From: JBOHHM01 sp050725495
Lineage (GTDB): Bacteria; Pseudomonadota; Gammaproteobacteria; Burkholderiales; Burkholderiaceae_C
DNA: 29,656 nucleotides
Direction of reading: 5' to 3'
NCBI GenBank assembly: GCA_050725495.1
Contig: JBOHHM010000011.1
Location: 1-29,656, forward strand
Shown here: positions 6,233 through 14,161 of the stretch, in pieces
Numbering within the stretch: the first letter of the stretch is position 1
How the letters are laid out: every line of letters begins with the position of its first letter
Notes under the pieces: generated by a model
Told to the model about the DNA's origin: nothing
Databases searched by the model: none
What the model saw: only the letters and a program-made list of their open reading frames with translations
Translations under genes and position numbers: made by a program

Positions 6233-8356
6233 ATGACCATCTTCAACAAAGTGACCAAGAGCTTCCAGTGGGGCGACAAGACCGTCGTCATGGAAACCGG
6301 CGAAATCGCCCGCCAGGCCGGCGGTGCCGTGCTGGTGAACATCGATGGCACCGTGGTGCTGGCCACCGTGGTGGCTTCCAAGTCGGCCAAGCCGGGCCAG
6401 GATTTCTTTCCGCTGACGGTCGACTACATCGAGAAGACCTATGCCGCCGGCAAGATCCCCGGCAGCTTCTTCAAGCGCGAAGCCAAGCCCAGCGAGCATG
6501 AAACCCTGACCAGCCGCCTGATCGACCGTCCGATCCGCCCGCTGTTCCCCGAAGGCTTCTTCAACGAAGTCCATGTGGTCATCCACACGCTGTCGCTGAA
6601 CCCCGAGGTCGACGCCGACATCGCGGCCATGATCGCCACCAGCGGCGCTCTGGCCGTCTCCGGCATTCCGTTCAATGGCCCGATCGGCGCGGCCCGCGTG
6701 GGCTACATCAACGGTGAATACGTGCTCAACCCCGGCCAGACCGCGCGCAAGAATTCGCAGATGGACCTGGTGGTGGCCGGTACCGAAGCCGCTGTGCTGA
6801 TGGTCGAGTCCGAAGCCCTGCAGCTGTCCGAGGAAGTCATGCTCGGCGCCGTGGTGTTCGGCCACGACCAGGGCAAGATCGCGATCAACGCCATCCATGA
6901 GCTGGTGCGCGAGGCCGGCAAGCCGGTCTGGGACTGGCAAGCCCCGGCCCAGGACGAGCCGCTGATCGCCAAGCTCAATGGCCTGGCCGAAGACAAGCTG
7001 CGCGCGGCCTACCAGATCCGCAACAAGCAGGCGCGCACCCAGGCCTGCCGCGAAGCCTATGCCTTCGTGCTGGCCGCGCTGAAGGAGGAGGGCGCCGAGT
7101 TCGACAGCGTCAAGGTCGAAGCCCTGCTGTTCGATATCGAAGCCCGCATCGTGCGCAGCCAGATCCTGGCCGGCGAACCGCGCATCGACGGCCGCGACAC
7201 GCGCACCGTGCGCCCCATCGAAATCCGCAACTCCGTGCTGCCGCGCACCCATGGCTCGGCCCTGTTCACGCGCGGCGAAACCCAGGCCCTGGTCGTGACC
7301 ACGCTGGGCACCGAGCGCGACGCCCAGCGCATCGACGCGCTGATGGGCGAGTACGAAGACCGCTTCATGCTGCACTACAACATGCCGCCCTTTGCCACCG
7401 GTGAAGTGGGCCGCATGGGCAGTACCAAGCGCCGCGAAATCGGCCACGGCCGCCTCGCCAAGCGCGCCCTGGTGGCCGTGCTGCCGACCAAGGAAGAATT
7501 CCCCTACACCATGCGCGTGGTGTCTGAAATCACCGAGTCCAATGGCTCCTCGTCGATGGCTTCGGTCTGCGGCGGCTGCCTGTCGTTGATGGACGCAGGC
7601 GTGCCGATGAAGGCCCATGTGGCCGGCATCGCCATGGGCCTGATCAAGGACGGCAACCGCTTTGCCGTGCTGACCGACATCCTGGGTGACGAAGACCACC
7701 TGGGCGACATGGACTTCAAGGTCGCGGGTACGACCCACGGCATCACCGCGCTGCAGATGGATATCAAGATCCAGGGCATCACCAGGGAAATCATGCAGGT
7801 CGCGCTGGCCCAGGCCAAGGAGGCGCGCATGCACATCCTGGGCAAGATGCATGACGCCATGGGTGAGGCCAGGGCCGAAGTCTCGACCTTCGCACCGCGC
7901 CTGTACACCATGAAGATCAATCCCGAGAAGATCCGCGACGTGATCGGCAAGGGCGGCGCCGTGATTCGCGCGCTGACCGAGGAAACCGGCACCCAGATCA
8001 ACATCGAGGAAGACGGCACCATCACCATTGCCTCGACCGACACCGCCAAGGCCGATGAAGCCAAGCGGCGCATCGAGCAGATCACGGCCGAAGTGGAAAT
8101 CGGCAAGGTCTACGAAGGCCCAGTCACCAAGATCCTCGACTTCGGCGCCCTGGTCAACCTGCTGCCCGGCAAGGACGGTCTGCTGCACATCAGCCAGATC
8201 GCCCACGAGCGCGTGGAGAAAGTGACCGACTATCTCAGCGAAGGCCAGATCGTGAAGGTCAAGGTGCTGGAGACCGACGAAAAGGGCCGCATCAAGCTGT
8301 CCATGAAGGCCCTGCTGGACCGTCCGGTGCCTGAGCAGGCGCAGCAGCAACAATGA
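6233..8356 (+). CDS. pnp: Polyribonucleotide nucleotidyltransferase (PNPase)
   Basis: This 707-residue enzyme phosphorolytically degrades RNA 3' to 5', releasing nucleoside diphosphates, and acts as a trimer in the RNA degradosome. The full domain order is present. The first RNase PH domain (residues about 10-145, with SRLIDRPIRPLFPEGF) is followed by the alpha-helical linker. The second RNase PH domain (about 310-460) contains RTHGSALFTRGETQALV and the active-site region MDFKVAGTTHGITALQMDIK. A KH domain (about 555-610) carries GKGG in IRDVIGKGGAVIRALTEETG, and an S1 domain (about 620-690) carries LPGKDGLLHISQI. The start at 6233 is set by GGAG at 6221-6224 and the family N-terminus MTIFNKVTKSFQWG; upstream in-frame codons would run into the leader hairpin. 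The stop coincides with the start of the palindromic repeat at 8352. Confidence 0.98.
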   Translation: MTIFNKVTKSFQWGDKTVVMETGEIARQAGGAVLVNIDGTVVLATVVASKSAKPGQDFFPLTVDYIEKTYAAGKIPGSFFKREAKPSEHETLTSRLIDRPIRPLFPEGFFNEVHVVIHTLSLNPEVDADIAAMIATSGALAVSGIPFNGPIGAARVGYINGEYVLNPGQTARKNSQMDLVVAGTEAAVLMVESEALQLSEEVMLGAVVFGHDQGKIAINAIHELVREAGKPVWDWQAPAQDEPLIAKLNGLAEDKLRAAYQIRNKQARTQACREAYAFVLAALKEEGAEFDSVKVEALLFDIEARIVRSQILAGEPRIDGRDTRTVRPIEIRNSVLPRTHGSALFTRGETQALVVTTLGTERDAQRIDALMGEYEDRFMLHYNMPPFATGEVGRMGSTKRREIGHGRLAKRALVAVLPTKEEFPYTMRVVSEITESNGSSSMASVCGGCLSLMDAGVPMKAHVAGIAMGLIKDGNRFAVLTDILGDEDHLGDMDFKVAGTTHGITALQMDIKIQGITREIMQVALAQAKEARMHILGKMHDAMGEARAEVSTFAPRLYTMKINPEKIRDVIGKGGAVIRALTEETGTQINIEEDGTITIASTDTAKADEAKRRIEQITAEVEIGKVYEGPVTKILDFGALVNLLPGKDGLLHISQIAHERVEKVTDYLSEGQIVKVKVLETDEKGRIKLSMKALLDRPVPEQAQQQQ

Positions 8357-8467
8357 CGTTCGCTATGCTCACATGACCTTGCCTGCGGCTTTCATGACGG
8401 CGCTTTGCGCCATGATCCGTCATTTCGTCATTGGAGCCGCGTAGCGACGAAGTCATTCTGTCATTTG
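8352..8467. repeat. Palindromic dispersed element, copy A (pnp stop to quinone oxidoreductase start)
   Basis: The left arm AATGACGTTCGC…CATGACC (8352-8378) contains the pnp stop codon. The right arm GTCATTGG…GTAGCGACGAAGTCATTC then GTCATTTG (8427-8467) is an imperfect inverted copy of the left. The right arm also matches 26840-26876 in the direct sense (GTCATTGA…GCGCAGCGAAGTCATTC then GTCATTTG). The element fills the whole gap between the two genes and displaces any ribosome-binding site for the next gene. Confidence 0.6.
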
Positions 8468-8468
8468 C

Positions 8469-9455
8469 ATGAAAGCCATCGAAATCACCTCCTTCGGCCC
8501 GCCCGACGTGCTGCGTCCGGGCGAGCGGCCCGCGCCGGTGGCGGCTGCGGGCGAAGTGCTCATCCGCGTGACGGCCAGTGGCGTGAACCGGCCCGATGTG
8601 CTGCAGCGCACCGGCAACTACCCGGTGCCGCCGGGCGCCTCGGACATCCCCGGGCTCGAAGTCGCGGGTGTGATCGAAGGCGGCGACGCTGCCGCCATGG
8701 CGCAAGCAGGCTTCAAGCCGGGCGACCGGGTTTGCGCGCTGGTGGCCGGTGGCGGCTACGCCGAACTCAGCGTCGCGCCCGTGGGCCAATGCCTGCCGGT
8801 GCCCAAGGGGCTGAGCGATGTCGAAGCGGCCTCGCTGCCCGAGACCTTTTTTACGGTCTGGAGCAATGTGTTCGACCGCGCGCGTTTGCAACCGGGCGAA
8901 ACCCTGCTGGTGCAGGGCGGCTCCAGCGGCATCGGCGTGACGGCGATCCAGATGGCCAAGGCCCTGGGCGCCAAGGTCATTGTCACGGCCGGCAGCGAGG
9001 AAAAATGTGCTGCCTGCCTGTCGCTTGGCGCCGATCATGCGATCAACTACAAGACCAGCGACTTTGTTGAGGAAGCCAAAAAGCTGACCGGCGGCGCTGG
9101 TGTAGACGTGATCCTCGACATGGTGGCCGGCAGCTACGTGGCCCGTGAGGTGCAATGCCTGGCCGAGGACGGCCGTCTGGTCATCATCGCGGTGCAAGGC
9201 GGCGTCAAGAGCGAGGTCAACGCCGGGCTGGTGCTACGCCGACGGCTGACGGTCACGGGTTCCACGCTGCGCCCGCGCCCGGTGGCGTTCAAGGCCGCCA
9301 TCGCCCAGGCATTGAAGCAGCAGGTGTGGCCCCTGATCGAAAGCGGCAGCATCAAGCCCGTGATTCACAGTACGTTTGCGGCGGCTGATGCCGCCCAGGC
9401 CCATGCGCTGATGGAATCCAACCAGCATGTGGGCAAGCTGGTCCTGACATGGTGA
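8469..9455 (+). CDS. NAD(P)H quinone oxidoreductase, PIG3/zeta-crystallin type (MDR superfamily)
   Basis: This 328-residue cytosolic protein belongs to the zinc-independent medium-chain dehydrogenase/reductase group. It has an N-terminal GroES-like domain (MKAIEITSFGPPDVLRPGE, then SGVNRPDVLQRTGNYPVPPG and IPGLEVAGVI). This is followed by the Rossmann domain with the nucleotide motif GGSSGIGVTAIQMAKALG (residues about 154-171). Catalytic and structural zinc cysteines are absent, as expected for quinone reductases. The SGVNRPDVLQR and FFTVWSNVFD segments are typical of the PIG3 subgroup. It likely reduces quinones or reactive enones with NADPH; the true substrate is unknown. The ATG at 8469 has no ribosome-binding site because palindromic element A directly precedes it. 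The stop lies 4 bases before tpiA, suggesting translational coupling. Confidence 0.9.
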   Translation: MKAIEITSFGPPDVLRPGERPAPVAAAGEVLIRVTASGVNRPDVLQRTGNYPVPPGASDIPGLEVAGVIEGGDAAAMAQAGFKPGDRVCALVAGGGYAELSVAPVGQCLPVPKGLSDVEAASLPETFFTVWSNVFDRARLQPGETLLVQGGSSGIGVTAIQMAKALGAKVIVTAGSEEKCAACLSLGADHAINYKTSDFVEEAKKLTGGAGVDVILDMVAGSYVAREVQCLAEDGRLVIIAVQGGVKSEVNAGLVLRRRLTVTGSTLRPRPVAFKAAIAQALKQQVWPLIESGSIKPVIHSTFAAADAAQAHALMESNQHVGKLVLTW

Positions 9456-9459
9456 CAAC

Positions 9460-10203
9460 ATGAAGAAAAAGCTCATCGCCGGCAACTGGAAGATGAATGG
9501 CGGCCTGGCAGCCAATGAGGCGCTGATCAAGGCGCTGCTGGCGGGCCTGGGCAAGCCGGCTTGCAGTGTGGCCGTTTGTGTTCCCGCGCCCTATCTGGCG
9601 CAGGTCCAGGGCCTGCTCGCGCAGGGCGCCATCCATCTGGGCGCGCAGGACGTTTCCCAGCACGAGGCGGGCGCCTACACGGGCGAGGCGTCGGCCGCCA
9701 TGCTCAAGGATTTCGGCGTGCGCTACGTGATCGTGGGCCACTCCGAGCGCCGCCAGTACCACGGTGAGACGGATGCGCTGGTGGCCGCCAAGGCCCAGCG
9801 CGCGCTGGCTGCGGGCATCACGCCCATCGTTTGTGTCGGTGAAACCCTGGCCGAGCGCGAGGCGGGCAAGACCGAGGAGACGGTGAAGCGCCAGCTCGCT
9901 GCGGTCATTCACGCCAATGGCCACTGCATCAGCGAGATCGTGGTCGCCTACGAGCCGGTCTGGGCCATAGGAACGGGCAAGACGGCCACGCCCGAGCAGG
10001 CCCAGCAGGTCCATGCCGTGCTGCGGGCTCAGCTGAAGGCCGCCAGCGATCATGCCGATCGCATCCAGATTCTGTACGGTGGCAGCATGAACGCCGCCAA
10101 CGCGGCGCAACTGCTGGCCCAGCCGGACATCGATGGCGGCCTGATCGGCGGCGCTTCGCTGAAGGCCCCGGATTTCTTGACGATTATTGCCGCGGCCCAA
10201 TAA
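9460..10203 (+). CDS. tpiA: Triosephosphate isomerase
   Basis: This 247-residue TIM-barrel enzyme interconverts dihydroxyacetone phosphate and glyceraldehyde 3-phosphate in glycolysis and gluconeogenesis. All catalytic residues are visible: Lys11 in GNWKMN, His94 in YVIVGHSERRQYHGE and Glu165 in VVAYEPVWAIGTGKTA, the family signature preceding the flexible loop 6. The phosphate-binding YGGSMNAANA and GGLIGGASL motifs are near the C-terminus. The length matches bacterial TpiA. It starts 4 bases after the quinone oxidoreductase stop and is followed 38 bases later by secG. The tpiA-secG-tRNA-Leu-nuo order is common in Burkholderiales. Confidence 0.98.
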   Translation: MKKKLIAGNWKMNGGLAANEALIKALLAGLGKPACSVAVCVPAPYLAQVQGLLAQGAIHLGAQDVSQHEAGAYTGEASAAMLKDFGVRYVIVGHSERRQYHGETDALVAAKAQRALAAGITPIVCVGETLAEREAGKTEETVKRQLAAVIHANGHCISEIVVAYEPVWAIGTGKTATPEQAQQVHAVLRAQLKAASDHADRIQILYGGSMNAANAAQLLAQPDIDGGLIGGASLKAPDFLTIIAAAQ

Positions 10204-10241
10204 AAGCGGGCCGTAGGCGCTATAAATTTAGGAGTAATAAG

Positions 10242-10661
10242 ATGAGTGTTGTACTGACCGTCATTCTGGCTGTCCAGATGCTTGCCGCGCTGGGCATGAT
10301 CGGCCTGATCCTGATCCAGCACGGCAAGGGCGCCGACATGGGGGCGGCCTTTGGCAGCGGCGGTGCGGGCAGCCTGTTCGGCGCCAGCGGCAGTGCCAAC
10401 TTCCTGTCGCGCACGACGGCCGTGCTGGCCGGCGTGTTTTTTGTCTGCACCCTGTTGCTGTCTTATTTCGGCAATGTGCGTCCCACAACGTCCGGCAGCG
10501 TGCTGGAGAGCGCCGCCGTGACGGCGCCGGCGGCCGGGGCTTCCGGCCCGGCCACGCAGATTCCCGGCGGCGCGGCGCCTGCGGCGCCCCTCGACACAGC
10601 TGCTGCGGCCGTCGTTCCCGCGCCCGCCGCTTCGGGGGCCGCCCAGATCCCGACCAAGTGA
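10242..10661 (+). CDS. secG: Preprotein translocase subunit SecG
   Basis: This 139-residue protein has the two membrane segments of SecG (residues about 3-23 and 55-75). The conserved link GLILIQHGKGADMGAAFGSG and SLFGASGSANFLSRTTAVLA lies between them. SecG associates with SecYE and aids SecA-driven protein export across the inner membrane. The C-terminal tail of about 60 residues is low-complexity and Ala/Pro/Gly-rich, longer than in E. coli SecG (110 residues) but usual for betaproteobacteria. A good AGGAG lies just before the ATG. An inverted repeat at 10668-10709 follows the stop. Confidence 0.95.
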   Translation: MSVVLTVILAVQMLAALGMIGLILIQHGKGADMGAAFGSGGAGSLFGASGSANFLSRTTAVLAGVFFVCTLLLSYFGNVRPTTSGSVLESAAVTAPAAGASGPATQIPGGAAPAAPLDTAAAAVVPAPAASGAAQIPTK

Positions 10662-10667
10662 ACCGTT

Positions 10668-10709
10668 CTGAAAATCCCCTGCTCAGTCGGGAAAACGGGT
10701 GATTTTCAG
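10668..10709 (+). terminator. Inverted repeat after secG, possible terminator
   Basis: CTGAAAATC (10668-10676) and GATTTTCAG (10701-10709) are perfect complements. CCC (10677-10679) and GGG (10697-10699) can extend the stem past a bulged T. No T-run follows, so intrinsic termination is uncertain. It may separate the tpiA-secG transcript from tRNA-Leu. A TATGAT hexamer at 10720-10725 is a weak candidate -10 element for the tRNA, without a convincing -35. Confidence 0.45.
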
Positions 10710-10779
10710 GGTAAACTCTTATGATGTTCGGAAAGCCAAAACCGCAAGGTTCCTCATGCCATCCGAGCAAGGAAAAACA

Positions 10780-10864
10780 GCCGTCGTGGTGAAATTGGTA
10801 GACACGCTATCTTGAGGGGGTAGTGGCGAAAGCTGTGCGAGTTCGAGTCTCGCCGACGGCACCA
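10780..10864 (+). tRNA. tRNA-Leu(GAG)
   Basis: This is an 85-base class II tRNA including an encoded CCA end. The acceptor stem GCCGTCG (10780-10786) pairs exactly with CGACGGC (10854-10860), followed by ACCA. The D-arm contains AAATTGGTAGACAC. The anticodon stem CTATC/GGTAG flanks the loop TTGAGGG with anticodon GAG at 10814-10816. A long variable arm (TGGCGAAAGCTGTGCG) and the T-loop TTCGAGT follow. The sequence closely resembles E. coli leuU. It lies between secG and nuoA on the same strand. Confidence 0.97.
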
Positions 10865-10870
10865 AACAAA

Positions 10871-10900
10871 AAACCTGCCTGGCTTGCTCCGGGCAGGTTT
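10871..10900 (+). terminator. Strong hairpin between tRNA-Leu and nuoA
   Basis: AAACCTGCCTGG (10871-10882) pairs with CCGGGCAGGTTT (10889-10900), a 12-bp stem with one G-T wobble and a 6-base loop. Only the closing TTT follows, so termination would be weak. The hairpin ends 22 bases before the nuoA ATG. It may partly terminate tRNA transcripts, or protect the 5' end of nuo mRNA after tRNA 3' processing. Confidence 0.6.
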
Positions 10901-10922
10901 CAGCGCTGATCAAAGCCTCCAG

Positions 10923-11282
10923 ATGAACCTCGACCAGTACCTCCCCGTTCTTTTGTTCATCCTGGTTGGCATCGGTGTGGGTGTGGTGCCCCAGGTGCTG
11001 GGTTACCTGCTGGGCCCCAACCGGCCCGACAGTCAGAAAAATTCCCCTTACGAATGCGGCTTTGAGGCCTTCGAAGATGCGCGCATGAAGTTCGACGTGC
11101 GCTATTACCTCGTGGCCATCCTGTTCATCCTGTTCGACCTCGAAATTGCGTTCCTGTTTCCGTGGGCGGTTGCGCTCAGGGAGGTTGGTGCTGCGGGCTT
11201 TTGGGCCGTGATGGTATTTCTGGCGGTTCTCGTCGTGGGCTTTGCCTACGAGTGGAAAAAAGGCGCCCTGGATTGGGAGTGA
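10923..11282 (+). CDS. nuoA: NADH-quinone oxidoreductase subunit A
   Basis: This 119-residue membrane subunit of complex I has three membrane helices. Its conserved loop SPYECGFEAFEDARMKFDVRYYLVAILFILFDLEIAF contains the Cys and acidic residues near the quinone-entry region (shown in parts: YECGFE, FDVRYYLVAILFILFDLE). It helps anchor the peripheral arm together with NuoH and NuoJ. The start at 10923 gives the family N-terminus MNLDQYLPVLLFILVG. There is no obvious ribosome-binding site, and a strong hairpin ends 22 bases upstream. It is the first of fourteen nuo genes in the conserved order A-N, and nuoB starts 4 bases after its stop. Confidence 0.97.
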   Translation: MNLDQYLPVLLFILVGIGVGVVPQVLGYLLGPNRPDSQKNSPYECGFEAFEDARMKFDVRYYLVAILFILFDLEIAFLFPWAVALREVGAAGFWAVMVFLAVLVVGFAYEWKKGALDWE

Positions 11283-11286
11283 CGGT

Positions 11287-11766
11287 ATGGCAATTGAAGG
11301 CGTTTTGAAAGAGGGCTTCATCACCACCACCTATGACTCGGTGGTGAACTGGGCCAAGACCGGCTCGCTGTGGCCCATGACCTTCGGCCTGGCCTGCTGT
11401 GCCGTGGAGATGATGCATGCCGGCGCGGCGCGCTACGACATCGACCGTTTTGGCATGCTGTTCCGTCCCAGCCCGCGCCAGTCCGACCTGATGATCGTCG
11501 CGGGCACGTTGTGCAACAAGATGGCGCCTGCGCTGCGCAAGGTCTACGACCAGATGCCCGAGCCGCGCTGGGTGCTGTCCATGGGGTCTTGCGCCAATGG
11601 CGGCGGCTACTACCACTACAGCTATTCCGTGGTGCGCGGCTGCGATCGCATCGTGCCGGTCGATGTCTACGTGCCCGGCTGCCCGCCGACCGCCGAGGCG
11701 CTGCTGTACGGCATCATCCAGCTCCAGCAGAAGATCCGCCGCACCAACACCATTGCACGCGTCTGA
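11287..11766 (+). CDS. nuoB: NADH-quinone oxidoreductase subunit B (cluster N2)
   Basis: This 159-residue subunit holds the terminal [4Fe-4S] cluster N2, which passes electrons to quinone. All four ligands are visible: Cys37 and Cys38 in GLACCAVEMMHAG, Cys102 in MGSCANGGGYYHYSYS and Cys132 in VPGCPPTAEALLYG. The RPSPRQSDLMIVAGTL segment is also family-typical. The ATG at 11287 follows a GGAG that overlaps the nuoA stop region. The longer in-frame upstream extension would overlap nuoA and lacks conservation. Confidence 0.98.
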   Translation: MAIEGVLKEGFITTTYDSVVNWAKTGSLWPMTFGLACCAVEMMHAGAARYDIDRFGMLFRPSPRQSDLMIVAGTLCNKMAPALRKVYDQMPEPRWVLSMGSCANGGGYYHYSYSVVRGCDRIVPVDVYVPGCPPTAEALLYGIIQLQQKIRRTNTIARV

Positions 11767-11775
11767 GGGACCTGA

Positions 11776-12384
11776 ATGACTTCTGTTGCCGTGAATCCCG
11801 AGACGCTCAAGAACACCATCGCTGCCGTGCTGGGCGACAAGGCCCGGCGAATCACTGTCGCTCTGGGCGAGGTGACGGTGGTGGTCGGCGCCGCCGACTA
11901 CCTGGAGGCCGCGAAGCTGCTGCGCGATGCGCCGGCTTGCCGGTTCGAGCAGCTCATCGACCTGTGCGGCGTGGACTATTCGGATTACCGTGAGGGCGCT
12001 TACGACGGCCCGCGTTACTGCGTCGTGTCGCACCTGCTGTCGGTGAGTCTGAACCAGCGTGTGCGGCTGAAAGTGTTTGCCCCCGACGACGATCTGCCGG
12101 TGGTGGCCTCGCTCTGCGAGCTGTGGAGTGCGGCCAACTGGTTCGAACGAGAGGCCTTCGACCTGTTCGGCATCGTGTTCGAGGGGCACGACGATCTGCG
12201 CCGCATTCTGACCGACTACGGCTTCATTGGTCACCCGTTCCGCAAGGACTTCCCGGTCTCCGGGCATGTGGAAATGATCTACGACCCCGAACAGAAACGG
12301 GTGATCTACCAGCCGGTGACGATCGAGCCGCGCGAAATCACGCCACGCATCATCCGTGAAGACAACTACGGAGGATTGCACTGA
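11776..12384 (+). CDS. nuoC: NADH-quinone oxidoreductase subunit C
   Basis: This 202-residue peripheral-arm subunit (30-kDa family) contains the conserved C-terminal signature EREAFDLFGIVFEGHDDLRR and ILTDYGFIGHPFRKDFPVSG. It is a structural partner of NuoD at the base of the hydrophilic arm. NuoC and NuoD are separate genes here, unlike the fused NuoCD of E. coli. It begins 9 bases after nuoB with GAGGGA upstream. The C-terminus ends IIREDNYGGLH, matching betaproteobacterial NuoC. Confidence 0.97.
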   Translation: MTSVAVNPETLKNTIAAVLGDKARRITVALGEVTVVVGAADYLEAAKLLRDAPACRFEQLIDLCGVDYSDYREGAYDGPRYCVVSHLLSVSLNQRVRLKVFAPDDDLPVVASLCELWSAANWFEREAFDLFGIVFEGHDDLRRILTDYGFIGHPFRKDFPVSGHVEMIYDPEQKRVIYQPVTIEPREITPRIIREDNYGGLH

Positions 12385-12422
12385 GCGCCTTTTCGGCGTC
12401 ATCGCGCGAGTGCTACAGACAC

Positions 12423-13676
12423 ATGGCAGAAATCAAGAACTACACCCTCAACTTCGGTCCGCAGCATCCGGCCGCGCACGGCGTGCTGCGTCTGGTGCTG
12501 GAGCTCGACGGCGAAGTGATCCAGCGCGCCGACCCGCATATCGGCCTGTTGCACCGTGCCACCGAGAAGCTGGCCGAGACCAAGACCTACATCCAGTCGC
12601 TGCCCTACATGGACCGCCTCGACTATGTGTCGATGATGTCCAACGAGCAGGCCTACTGTCTGGCGATCGAGAAAATGCTGCATCTCGAGGTGCCGCAGCG
12701 CGCGCAGTACATCCGCGTTATGTTCGCCGAAATCACCCGGCTGCTCAACCACCTGCTGTGGCTGGGTGCGCACGGGCTCGATTGCGGCGCGATGAACATC
12801 CTGATTTACTGCTTCCGCGAACGCGAAGCCCTGTTCGACGTGTACGAGGCGGTTTCGGGTGCGCGCATGCATGCGGCCTATTTCCGCCCCGGCGGTGTTT
12901 ACCGCGATCTGCCGGACACCATGCCGCAGTACAAGGTGAGCCGGGTCAAGAATGCCAAGGCCATTGCGGCGCTGAACGAAAACCGCCAGGGCTCGCTGCT
13001 CGATTTCATCGACGACTTCTGCGCCCGCTTCCCCAAACAGGTCGATGAATACGAAACCCTGCTGACCGACAACCGCATCTGGAAGCAGCGCACCGTGGGC
13101 ATAGGCGTGGTGTCGCCCGAGCGCGCGATCAACCTCGGCTTTACCGGCCCGATGCTGCGCGGCTCGGGGGTGGCCTGGGATCTGCGCAAGAAGCAGCCCT
13201 ACGAGGTCTACGACCGCATGGATTTCGACATTCCAATTGGCAAGACCGGCGACTGCTACGACCGCTACCTCGTGCGGGTCGAGGAAATGCGTCAGGCCAA
13301 TCGCATCATCAAGCAGTGCGTGGACTGGCTGCGCGCCAACCCCGGCCCGGTCATCACCGACAACCACAAGGTGGCGGCGCCGTCGCGCGAATCCATGAAG
13401 ACCAACATGGAAGAGCTGATCCACCACTTCAAGCTGTTCACCGAAGGCTTTCATGTGCCCGAAGGCGAGGCCTATGCGGCCGTCGAGCATCCCAAGGGCG
13501 AGTTCGGCATCTACATCGTCAGCGATGGCGCCAACAAGCCCTACCGGCTGAAGATCCGTCCCCCGGGCTTTGCGCATCTGGCGGCGATGGACGAAATGTC
13601 GCGCGGCCACATGATTGCCGACGCGGTCGCCGTGATCGGCACGATGGACATTGTGTTTGGGGAAATCGACCGATGA
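12423..13676 (+). CDS. nuoD: NADH-quinone oxidoreductase subunit D (quinone site)
   Basis: This 417-residue 49-kDa-type subunit forms the quinone-binding cavity with NuoB. It starts with MAEIKNYTLNFGPQHPAAHG, whose conserved GPQHPAAHG histidines line the quinone site. It continues with HIGLLHRATEKLAETKTY and, at the C-terminus, KIRPPGFAHLAAMDEMSRGH. The ancestral hydrogenase NiFe ligands are absent, as in all complex I. No Shine-Dalgarno sequence is evident before 12423. Its TGA overlaps the nuoE ATG by 4 bases (ATGA), indicating translational coupling. Confidence 0.98.
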   Translation: MAEIKNYTLNFGPQHPAAHGVLRLVLELDGEVIQRADPHIGLLHRATEKLAETKTYIQSLPYMDRLDYVSMMSNEQAYCLAIEKMLHLEVPQRAQYIRVMFAEITRLLNHLLWLGAHGLDCGAMNILIYCFREREALFDVYEAVSGARMHAAYFRPGGVYRDLPDTMPQYKVSRVKNAKAIAALNENRQGSLLDFIDDFCARFPKQVDEYETLLTDNRIWKQRTVGIGVVSPERAINLGFTGPMLRGSGVAWDLRKKQPYEVYDRMDFDIPIGKTGDCYDRYLVRVEEMRQANRIIKQCVDWLRANPGPVITDNHKVAAPSRESMKTNMEELIHHFKLFTEGFHVPEGEAYAAVEHPKGEFGIYIVSDGANKPYRLKIRPPGFAHLAAMDEMSRGHMIADAVAVIGTMDIVFGEIDR

Positions 13677-14161
13677 TTTCTGAATCAACGAAACAGCGCT
13701 TCGCCAAGGAAGTCGCCAAATACCCGGCTGAGCAAAAGCAGTCCGCCGTCATGGCCTGCCTGACCATCGTGCAGCGGGAGCAGGGCCACGTGAGCGTCGA
13801 AAGCGAGCGCGAAGTCGCCGCCTACCTGGGCATGGCGCCGATTGCCGTGCACGAGGTCACGACCTTCTACAACATGTACAACCAGCAGCCGGTGGGCAAG
13901 TACAAGCTCAATGTCTGCACCAACCTGCCTTGCCAGCTGCGCGACGGCCAGAAGGCGCTTGAGCACCTGGAGCACAAGCTCGGCGTCGCGATGGGCGAAA
14001 CCACGGCCGACGGCCTGTTCACGCTGCAGCAAAGCGAATGCCTGGGCGCCTGCGCCGATTCGCCGGTGATGCTGGTGAACGACCGCACCATGTGCAGTTT
14101 CATGAGCAATGACAAGCTGGACCAGTTGATCGACGGTCTCAGGCAAGCGGAAGGCCACTGA
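13673..14161 (+). CDS. nuoE: NADH-quinone oxidoreductase subunit E (cluster N1a)
   Basis: This 162-residue thioredoxin-like subunit binds the [2Fe-2S] cluster N1a. The four ligands are Cys82 and Cys87 (NVCTNLPCQL) and Cys123 and Cys127 (SECLGACADSPVML). The N-terminal helical part includes AAYLGMAPIAVHEVTTFYNM. With NuoF and NuoG it forms the NADH dehydrogenase module. The start is in the ATGA overlap with nuoD, and the stop overlaps the nuoF ATG by one base (TGATG), so D, E and F are translated in tight sequence. Confidence 0.98.
   Translation: MISESTKQRFAKEVAKYPAEQKQSAVMACLTIVQREQGHVSVESEREVAAYLGMAPIAVHEVTTFYNMYNQQPVGKYKLNVCTNLPCQLRDGQKALEHLEHKLGVAMGETTADGLFTLQQSECLGACADSPVMLVNDRTMCSFMSNDKLDQLIDGLRQAEGH

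Noticed and set aside
6203..8353. A 716-codon open frame antisense to pnp
   Set aside because: It is the mirror of a high-GC coding frame, His/Gly/Asp-rich with no recognisable domain, while pnp on the other strand is certain.
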